Assembly: GCA_043823315.1 (NCBI GenBank)
Contig: JBDRAU010000018.1
Coordinates: forward strand, 1 to 7,488
Length of the DNA: 7,488 nucleotides
Reading direction: 5' to 3'
From: JBDRAU01 sp043823315
GTDB taxonomy: Bacteria > Patescibacteriota > UBA1384 > DTJR01
In this document: in pieces, positions 1 to 5,203 of the stretch
Layout: every line of letters begins with the position of its first letter
Numbering within the stretch: position 1 is the first letter of the stretch
The notes under the pieces: generated by a model
The model's input: only the letters and a program-made list of their open reading frames with translations
What the model was told of the DNA's origin: nothing
Databases searched by the model: none
Position numbers and translations under genes: made by a program

Positions 1-758
1 AGTAATTTATACGGCGCTCCGTAAATTCCAACATCGGTCATTCCTTGTATCCAAGAAAGCATTAAAGAGTCTACCTTATAATATACGTAGCCGAAAACGA
101 GCGTTATTCCGATCGGCAAAGCCTGCCTAAGGGCGTAGCGCCAGTAAACAAAATCAAAGGCCAAGCCGGTTTTGACAAATTTGCCCGCCAATGACCAGAC
201 AATCACAAAATTAACAAAACAGCCGGCAAGATATGCTCCCATCACCGACATCAAACTCCCGCCGTGAATTGAGATCAGATATACAACGAGCAAAATGCAG
301 GCCTTGCCGACAACTTCGGCCAAAACGGCAATATCCATTCGGTATTTGTTAAGATAAATTTGGACCGCATTTGAAGTTAAAGACTGGAAAAACCAAGCAA
401 TAGATAAAATCCCAACGGACATTTTGACATCGGGAGTATAGGCAAAAAGCCAAATTACGAGCGCAGCGACAGCATAGATAAAAATACCCAAAATGAGCCG
501 CATCGTAAAAATATTCTGGAAAACCTTATTTTGGTCCTTTTCAACCGAGAGCTCCCGCAGCATCGTCCACCCGAGTCCAATATCGGCAAAGAGAGCAAAA
601 AATGAGGTAAAAGCAAAAACGGTCGTATATTTACCTGCACCCTCGACTCCCAAAAATCGAAAAAGAATTCCGATCGTAACAAGTGCAATCCCAATTCCGA
701 TAATTTTACCAACAAACTGAGCGATGGTGTTAAACGCCACCTTTTGGGTATAACTCAT
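1..758 (-). CDS. Polysaccharide flippase (Wzx/RfbX-type, MOP superfamily), N-terminal part; runs off the left edge
   Basis: The first 252 residues are present (MSYTQKVAFNTIAQFVGKII...); the 3' end lies outside the window. Hydrophobic segments at about residues 12-34, 44-61, 82-105, 114-130, 142-162, 167-190 and 211-227 fit the first half of a 12-14-helix MOP-superfamily exporter. Diagnostic features seen are the N-terminal FVGKIIGIGIALVTIGILFR helix, FADIGLGWTMLREL near residues 57-70, and YYKVDSLMLSW...VGIYGAPYKL at residues 226-252, the mid-protein signature of polysaccharide flippases. Such proteins flip undecaprenyl-linked O-antigen, capsule or teichoic-type repeat units across the inner membrane. 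The ATG at 758 is preferred because an AAGAG(ATGG) Shine-Dalgarno-like stretch lies about 16 nt upstream and the protein starts, as usual in the family, just before helix 1. It is transcribed away from the plus-strand operon, so it is probably an unrelated surface-polysaccharide neighbour. The substrate cannot be told from sequence. The family call is firm; the exact subfamily is not. Confidence 0.88.
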   Translation of the reverse strand, partial: MSYTQKVAFNTIAQFVGKIIGIGIALVTIGILFRFLGVEGAGKYTTVFAFTSFFALFADIGLGWTMLRELSVEKDQNKVFQNIFTMRLILGIFIYAVAALVIWLFAYTPDVKMSVGILSIAWFFQSLTSNAVQIYLNKYRMDIAVLAEVVGKACILLVVYLISIHGGSLMSVMGAYLAGCFVNFVIVWSLAGKFVKTGLAFDFVYWRYALRQALPIGITLVFGYVYYKVDSLMLSWIQGMTDVGIYGAPYKL

Positions 759-807
759 GAGCTAAATTTACCATCTCTTGGGCTAAATATAAAGAGATTT
801 AGCTCAT
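757..807. promoter_or_regulatory. Nested inverted repeat over the flippase start codon
   Basis: ATGAGCTAAAT at 757-767 is perfectly complementary to ATTTAGCTCAT at 797-807 (11 bp), and inside it CTCTT (775-779) pairs with AAGAG (792-796). A third related copy, GGGCTAAAT, lies at 780-788. On the minus-strand transcript the stem contains both the flippase ATG and the AAGAG Shine-Dalgarno-like bases. It could therefore be a translation-control hairpin or, as DNA, a repressor operator. A TATATT on the minus strand (786-791) could be a -10 element. If so, transcription would start inside the repeat and an operator would be the likelier role. The right arm overlaps the left S23-flanking repeat by 3 bp. 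Confidence 0.5.
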
Positions 808-830
808 TTTCCATTTTCTATTTTTCATTG
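805..830 (+). repeat. Left inverted repeat flanking the S23 gene
   Basis: This 26-nt T-rich sequence begins CATTTTCCATTTTC and ends ATTTTTCATTG. Its reverse complement recurs at 1245-1277 with one substitution (T/C) and a 7-nt insertion (AATTTTT) in the right copy. It lies 6 nt beyond the S23 stop codon. A similar motif (TTTTTTCATTGA) is found inside the last codons of the gene at 848-859. Confidence 0.7.
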
Positions 831-836
831 AATGAG

Positions 837-1211
837 TTATTTACTCATTTTTTCATTGAGAGTTCCTGTGATCTTTGTAAAGATTAAACAAAATTCTTGT
901 GCCTCTTGACTTAGCAGATCTATTTTGTCTGTTTTGTCGGAATTGGTTTGAGACAGCATCTTTAACCAGTGTTTTGACTCTTGAGCTTCTTTCTTGCAAA
1001 TGTATATCTTATTTCTGAAATCTTTACGAGAACTAGCACCGTTTGCTTCCATATAGTTTGCGCCTACGGAAGTTGCTGCTCTTATCATCTGGTTAACTAT
1101 CGAGGAATTGATTGGTGTTATCTTAATTGATTTGCATAAATTTATAATATTAATTCCGAAAGATGCAGTCCTTTCCTCTAGCTTTTTTGATCGAGAGAAT
1201 TTGTCTTCCAT
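837..1211 (-). CDS. Four-helix-bundle protein of the S23 / 23S rRNA intervening-sequence family
   Basis: A 124-aa protein from the ATG at 1211. It carries the family core QMIRAATSVGANYMEA (residues 41-56) followed by ICKKEAQESKHWLKML (71-86), which are the conserved second- and third-helix motifs of S23 proteins. Length is typical (about 115-130 aa). In Leptospira and Coxiella such genes sit inside 23S rRNA intervening sequences; in many other genomes they are stand-alone and their molecular role is unknown. Structures of the family are antiparallel four-helix bundles that form pentamers; RNA or nucleic-acid binding has been proposed. The reading frame continues to a TTG at 1247, giving 12 extra residues (IYTLNYWFNEI), but the family usually begins near MEDKFSRSKKLEERT, so the ATG is preferred although its Shine-Dalgarno is weak. 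The gene is intact and bracketed by inverted AT-rich repeats, which suggests it can be acquired as a small cassette. Confidence 0.9.
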   Translation of the reverse strand: MEDKFSRSKKLEERTASFGINIINLCKSIKITPINSSIVNQMIRAATSVGANYMEANGASSRKDFRNKIYICKKEAQESKHWLKMLSQTNSDKTDKIDLLSQEAQEFCLIFTKITGTLNEKMSK

Positions 1212-1244
1212 AATCTCATTAAACCAATAATTCAATGTATAAAT

Positions 1245-1277
1245 CAATGAAAAATTAAAAATGGAAAATGGAAAATG
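1245..1277 (-). repeat. Right inverted repeat flanking the S23 gene
   Basis: Read on the minus strand, this 33-nt sequence matches the copy at 805-830 (shared CATTTTCCATTTTC, then ATTTTT and CATTG) apart from one base and an internal AATTTTT insertion. Together the arms enclose the whole S23 gene (outer span 805-1277, 473 bp). The sequence AATCAATGAAAAAT at 1242-1255 occurs again at 7271-7284. Confidence 0.7.
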
Positions 1278-1305
1278 TACTTATTTGATGATAAAATAAG
1301 TACAT
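1275..1305. promoter_or_regulatory. 12-bp perfect palindrome upstream of the operon (operator or leader hairpin)
   Basis: ATGTACTTATTT (1275-1286) is perfectly complementary to AAATAAGTACAT (1294-1305), with a 7-nt spacer GATGATA. It ends 5 nt before the Shine-Dalgarno of the first operon gene and shares 3 bp with the S23-flanking repeat. The AT-rich stem has no following T-run on the plus strand, so it is not a convincing rho-independent terminator. An operator, a leader hairpin or the end of the S23 cassette are all possible. No convincing -35/-10 pair was found in 1212-1326. Confidence 0.55.
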
Positions 1306-1310
1306 AAGTA

Positions 1311-1317
1311 AAGGAGG
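1311..1317 (+). promoter_or_regulatory. Strong Shine-Dalgarno deciding a TTG start
   Basis: AAGGAGG, an almost ideal anti-16S match, lies 9 nt before the TTG at 1327. No ATG or GTG in the same frame is nearby, and the membrane helix begins immediately after the TTG, so this site fixes the start. Confidence 0.8.
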
Positions 1318-1326
1318 GGTTAGACT

Positions 1327-1938
1327 TTGTCGAACAAAGCGAAGATTGCTCTCGCACTTGGGATTGTTTTGGTTGTGGCGGCAGCCCTTATTTACTATTT
1401 TTCCTCGAGAAAAGAAACACCCGTTGTTCCAGAACAAAGTCCGACCGACTCGGGCGATATTTTCGTTCCCGGCACCACCAAATATCCTCAAAGCCCCGAA
1501 ACCATCGAAAGCCCGCAGACCTCTTCGACTGCTTCGGTCTCTCCAACTTCCTCCGCAGTTACCTCCCCCGCCGCCCGCACACCGGTTTCGACGGTCGATG
1601 AAAATAACATCCGCACCTACACCATCGACGTCACCCCCGCCCCCAACGCCGGACCTTATGATTGGACGAGGACAGTAGGCGAAATGACAGTTATAGATAT
1701 AAGCGCAAGTGAGATTGCAAAAAAAACTCCATGCGAATTGTCTGGCCTAAATGATAGTAAGGGAAATGTTTTTGAAAAAATGTCCTGCGACATGATTGAT
1801 TTTATTGACCAAAAAATATTTACACCACTTCTAAGCATTAATTGCGGCCTTACTGCTCAAATAATTCAATATGATTCTGGACGCAAGGTAAGATTTGAAT
1901 TTAAGGATGGAGCTTGCTTAATAATAGATAGAGAATGA
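1327..1938 (+). CDS. Single-pass exported protein with Ser/Thr/Pro-rich linker and four-cysteine C-terminal domain
   Basis: This 203-aa protein is not a family I recognise. It starts at TTG behind a strong Shine-Dalgarno. Residues 1-6 (MSNKAK) are basic, residues 7-25 (IALALGIVLVVAAALIYYF) form one membrane helix or an uncleaved signal anchor, and residues 28-110 are a Ser/Thr/Pro/Ala-rich linker typical of cell-envelope stalks. The C-terminal domain (about 110-203) has cysteines at 136, 154, 173 and 197, which could form two disulfides outside the cytoplasm. Expected topology is N-terminus in, C-terminus out. It is the first gene of the operon, and its TGA overlaps the next ATG (ATGA at 1935-1938), so the two are probably translationally coupled. 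Base composition drops abruptly near 1680, from about 60-65% to about 35% G+C by hand count, hinting at a composite origin. A role as an accessory envelope subunit beside the VirB6-like protein is an inference from context only. Confidence 0.8.
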   Translation: MSNKAKIALALGIVLVVAAALIYYFSSRKETPVVPEQSPTDSGDIFVPGTTKYPQSPETIESPQTSSTASVSPTSSAVTSPAARTPVSTVDENNIRTYTIDVTPAPNAGPYDWTRTVGEMTVIDISASEIAKKTPCELSGLNDSKGNVFEKMSCDMIDFIDQKIFTPLLSINCGLTAQIIQYDSGRKVRFEFKDGACLIIDRE

Positions 1939-4814
1939 AAAAGAATAAATATTTATATTTAGTATTTATCGCAGTTGCAATATTCAGCTGGCATTTTGTA
2001 GAAATAAAACCCCACGCCAGCAGTATCTCAATAAAAGTACCAAACAGAATATATGCTTCAGCACAGTCTCCTAGAAAAACTGTTGGTTATCCCGGTTTTC
2101 TGACAAGTGTACTCAATGGCACTCAGCCACTAGGAACAACTGGCTGGTTAGACAGTCTATATAACTTTTCAAGAGGACTGTTAAACCTCTCCCTATTTCT
2201 GTTTCTAGTTTATATCGCCTTTAGAAACATCCTAAACGCCAATATAGAAACTTACGCTATCAAAAAATTACTTCCCAAGATTGTTTTCGCTGCCTTTTTG
2301 GGAAATTTGTTAAGACCAATTATTGCCATTGGCTCAAGGGTGGTCGATTATATTATTGGCAATGTATCTATCTTTCATACTCCCACAGCGTGGAGTTGGG
2401 CTGGTGAAATAAGGGCATCTGGATTTACAGTTGTCAAGAACATTCCCGATCTTGACCTGGGAGTCGGTGGCTGGATAATAGCAGTAATTACGATGGGGTT
2501 CGCCGCTTTGTGGGCTGTAGCGAATTCGTACTTGATCGCTCTGGCAATATTGATTGTCAACTTCCTTCTCATTACGGGAATGCTTGTGATTGGTTTTTTT
2601 CATTCGCTTTCTCCTTGGATTGTTTTATTCGCCACTGCTTTCGGACCAATCGCCATCGGGCTCTATATTTTGCCAGAGACAGAGGGAATTTTCAAAAAAT
2701 GGCTGAAGATCATCAGTTTCTGGCTTATTTTCCCAATCATTCTAAATGCAGTTCATTTTTTGATTACTATAATACCGGAAATTGAAGCAGCCGAAGGTGA
2801 CGGAATTATTTCCAATTTCATTCAAATATTATTTCCATTACTTTTGAAAATCGGTCTTTTCACTTTAGCAGTCAGAATTCCATTTACTTGGGAAAAAGAT
2901 GTCGGAGGGGTGATTGCCTCTCTACCCCAAACCGCTGCTGGAACTTGGAGTAAGGCTCGCGGTACTGTCGAGAAAGGTCTTCAGTCAGGAGGAAGAGTGG
3001 TCATGCAGGGAAGGGAATGGGAAAGCAAGTTAGAATCCAAGGTTAGAAAAAAGGCAGAAGCAGATGCAAAGCCGGGAGCCGAAACTAATGCAAGACGGCG
3101 TTATAATAATCGTGCCAGTCGCGGAAGCCTCGGTAACCAAGAGGATGTAGCAAAAGTTCTTTCGATTGAATCAGCCGGCTATCTTGAAGAAGCTAAAAAA
3201 ACGCCTAGCCTTTTCGAACCAAATATGTCCAAACAAAAAATGGATGCAGCGTACGAAAAGTATAGAAATGGCACATTAGGTAATGCTGCTCAAGAAGCGT
3301 TTTTTCTAAATAATGAGAGATCTGTTAAAGCAAAATCTAAGGATGCTTTTATAATGTCCGAAACAAAAGACTCTGCCGTAAAAGCTGGAACTGATGAAGT
3401 GATAAAAATGAAAACATACAAAGGAAGTGGACGTGATCAGCTCGCTTTTAGAGCTGTCCGGGGAATGCAAAAATGGACCGCAGCAAACCTTCCTGCCAAC
3501 TACGCACAAAAGGAAGAAGTTTATCAAGCCGAGCTAAAGAAATCTGGGTTTCGATTTGATTATCTCGGTGCAAAAGTTGCTGGTCCAGTTGCTGACACTA
3601 AAAGCCAAACCGACAGAAAGGATGACGACTTCTCCAGACTAAAATCAACCGAAAAAGTAATAGGCCAAATGGATTACACCATTAAAAGAATGGTTGCCGC
3701 TTATAAAGCAGAAATGGAAAAAATAAGCGGACAACCGTTTTCCGAAGAAATGGCACGAGAACTTGTCATGGCTGAATTTGACAGACTTGATGACGCCGCA
3801 GAAAGTACCTACGTGTACAATTCAATGTTTCTCGGGATGGAGGGTGAGTTAAAAGATGATCAAGGAAATATTATTCAACAAGTCAAGATTGACACAAACG
3901 ATCTTGGTACCATGATTGCCGGACACAACCGCTTAAGAGATCTATCAGCTCAAGAAGCCAGATCAACAAGACCTATCGAAGAGCAATTATTTTTACGTAA
4001 TCAGAAAATGAGTCAGGCTTATGCTCTAACAGCCGGATCATCAAGCGCAATTGCCCAACCCACAAATGAAGTGGGAGATTTACCGGGGGCTTACAATAAC
4101 AATAACCGGGACTTCATTCCGCTTGGTACGAGACAAATAAATGATAATCTAGAGAGAATTAATGAAACGATTTCGCAAGCAAACGGCACAAATGCCCTTG
4201 AGATGCTCAATGACACTTTTAAAGACATCGACCTGAAAGATGTGAAAAATGAGGACTACAACCGCTTTGCAGGGGACAATGAAGGAATTGTGAGAGAGAT
4301 CGGCCGACTGGTAGCTAGAAGAACCGATCAGCCCACAGCAGACAATTTTGTCAATCAGCTCAAGCTCTCGCATGGACTCTCAACCGGTGAGATGATGAGG
4401 CAAGCAGGACGATTCGCAGATCCGAAAGTCTCAAAGATGGTTCTTGATTATAACAAACGGCAAAAAATGGAGATGGTTATTCTATCGAAAAGTGAAGAGG
4501 CACGCACTTTGGAAGGCCAAGCTAACCAGTTTGTTGCAAAAGCCAGTGCTAACCCAAAAGTAGTTGGCCAAATTAAAGAGGCCCTAAAAGTATATCTGGA
4601 TGCAACTCTAAATAACGATAAAACTATCCCCCCAAATCAAGTTTATGCTGCCAAGCAGTTTTTAGCTGCCCAGGTTGGCATCGCAGGCAATTTACTAAAA
4701 CCAGCAATGGTTTCAAGCTTAGCTCAAACCATGCAAGTGGTAACAGTACGCCAACCAACACCCCTGGCCGAACCCTCAACTCCACCTAGAAACTTACCCG
4801 GGAGGCGATCATGA
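1935..4814 (+). CDS. VirB6/TrbL-like polytopic membrane protein with long hydrophilic C-terminal extension (type IV secretion-related)
   Basis: A 959-aa protein. A hydrophobic segment at residues 7-21 is a signal peptide or first helix (possible cleavage near ASA at 41-43). Further membrane segments lie at about 82-97, 115-138, 180-213 (probably two), 217-245, 258-282 and 293-313. The block NIETYAIKKLLPKIVFAAFL (103-122) and the later LYILPETEGIFKKWLKIISF (243-262) resemble the VirB6/TrbL-type proteins of patescibacterial type IV secretion loci; this is by memory of the family, without a search. VirB6 is the inner-membrane scaffold of the translocation channel. The remaining roughly 640 residues (315-959) are hydrophilic, rich in Lys/Glu/Asp/Gln, probably cytoplasmic, and end in a Pro-rich tail (PTPLAEPSTPPRNLPGRRS). 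Canonical VirB6 proteins are about 300 aa, so this extension is unusual. The start overlaps the previous stop (ATGA) with only a weak GATAGAGA upstream; the end overlaps the next gene by ATGA. It could be a non-conjugative membrane complex instead of a secretion channel. Confidence 0.68.
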   Translation: MKKNKYLYLVFIAVAIFSWHFVEIKPHASSISIKVPNRIYASAQSPRKTVGYPGFLTSVLNGTQPLGTTGWLDSLYNFSRGLLNLSLFLFLVYIAFRNILNANIETYAIKKLLPKIVFAAFLGNLLRPIIAIGSRVVDYIIGNVSIFHTPTAWSWAGEIRASGFTVVKNIPDLDLGVGGWIIAVITMGFAALWAVANSYLIALAILIVNFLLITGMLVIGFFHSLSPWIVLFATAFGPIAIGLYILPETEGIFKKWLKIISFWLIFPIILNAVHFLITIIPEIEAAEGDGIISNFIQILFPLLLKIGLFTLAVRIPFTWEKDVGGVIASLPQTAAGTWSKARGTVEKGLQSGGRVVMQGREWESKLESKVRKKAEADAKPGAETNARRRYNNRASRGSLGNQEDVAKVLSIESAGYLEEAKKTPSLFEPNMSKQKMDAAYEKYRNGTLGNAAQEAFFLNNERSVKAKSKDAFIMSETKDSAVKAGTDEVIKMKTYKGSGRDQLAFRAVRGMQKWTAANLPANYAQKEEVYQAELKKSGFRFDYLGAKVAGPVADTKSQTDRKDDDFSRLKSTEKVIGQMDYTIKRMVAAYKAEMEKISGQPFSEEMARELVMAEFDRLDDAAESTYVYNSMFLGMEGELKDDQGNIIQQVKIDTNDLGTMIAGHNRLRDLSAQEARSTRPIEEQLFLRNQKMSQAYALTAGSSSAIAQPTNEVGDLPGAYNNNNRDFIPLGTRQINDNLERINETISQANGTNALEMLNDTFKDIDLKDVKNEDYNRFAGDNEGIVREIGRLVARRTDQPTADNFVNQLKLSHGLSTGEMMRQAGRFADPKVSKMVLDYNKRQKMEMVILSKSEEARTLEGQANQFVAKASANPKVVGQIKEALKVYLDATLNNDKTIPPNQVYAAKQFLAAQVGIAGNLLKPAMVSSLAQTMQVVTVRQPTPLAEPSTPPRNLPGRRS
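4801..4805 (+). promoter_or_regulatory. Shine-Dalgarno for the 130-aa gene, inside the upstream coding region
   Basis: GGAGG lies 5 nt before the ATG at 4811 and within the last codons of the 959-aa gene. It supports the ATGA overlap start and independent re-initiation of the small gene. Confidence 0.7.
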
Positions 4815-5203
4815 AAATAATTAATGATCCTAATATGATCTCCTACCGAGTTGCCCTGCAGCAGCAGATGTATAAGGCAAACAGCGATCTTTGCGTCCTA
4901 ATGCAGGATCTGCGTAACAAGGTCCAGAAAAAAATAAAGATCGATGAACAAAACCTACGATCTTTGAAAAACCAATTGACTCTCGTTTCGTCTATGTTTT
5001 TTGAGCTTGAATTCGGTAACTACTTCTTGAGCCAGAATAAGCAATTTCAAGAAAAAGTCATTAACAATTTAACGAAGAAATACTTTGATTATGTATTTGA
5101 TCTATCAATTGAAAATGTCGGCTCGTTCACGATGATGCAAGTTTACACCGATATGGAAGATGAATTGAATAAGCAGATAAAAGCAGAGCAAAATGGTAGT
5201 TGA
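4811..5203 (+). CDS. Small helical cytoplasmic protein of a VirB6-like operon, function unknown
   Basis: This 130-aa protein is not recognised. It has no signal peptide and no membrane helix. The sequence is predicted to be mostly alpha-helical, with a central basic, coiled-coil-like stretch (LRNKVQKKIKIDEQNLRSLK, about residues 34-53) and a charged C-terminal helix (YTDMEDELNKQIKAEQ). Two cysteine-poor, aromatic-rich segments (FFELEFGNYFL; KKYFDYVFDL) could form a packing core. The start is fixed by GGAGG 5 nt upstream and by overlap with the previous stop codon; its own end overlaps the following gene by 11 nt. Sandwiched between two membrane proteins and translated in step with them, it is most simply a cytoplasmic partner or chaperone of the long VirB6-like tail or of the acidic N-terminus of the next protein. 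That is context inference only. Confidence 0.8.
   Translation: MKIINDPNMISYRVALQQQMYKANSDLCVLMQDLRNKVQKKIKIDEQNLRSLKNQLTLVSSMFFELEFGNYFLSQNKQFQEKVINNLTKKYFDYVFDLSIENVGSFTMMQVYTDMEDELNKQIKAEQNGS

Noticed and set aside
455..715. Minus-strand frame of 86 codons within the flippase region
   Set aside because: It is out of frame with the flippase, which reads cleanly through 252 codons with conserved motifs; Arg/Ser/Leu-rich shadow.
1212..1247. TTG at 1247 as the S23 start, adding 12 residues
   Set aside because: The family normally begins near MEDKFSRSKK, and the TTG lies inside the inverted repeat arm.
1276..1304. Intrinsic terminator between the S23 gene and the operon
   Set aside because: The stem is almost all A/T with no U-run, and neither neighbouring gene ends there: S23 is transcribed leftward and the operon begins to the right.
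2334..2603. Minus-strand and plus-strand frames inside the 959-aa gene
   Set aside because: They are shadows: no start signals, no recognisable domains, and they overlap the membrane core of a well-supported gene.
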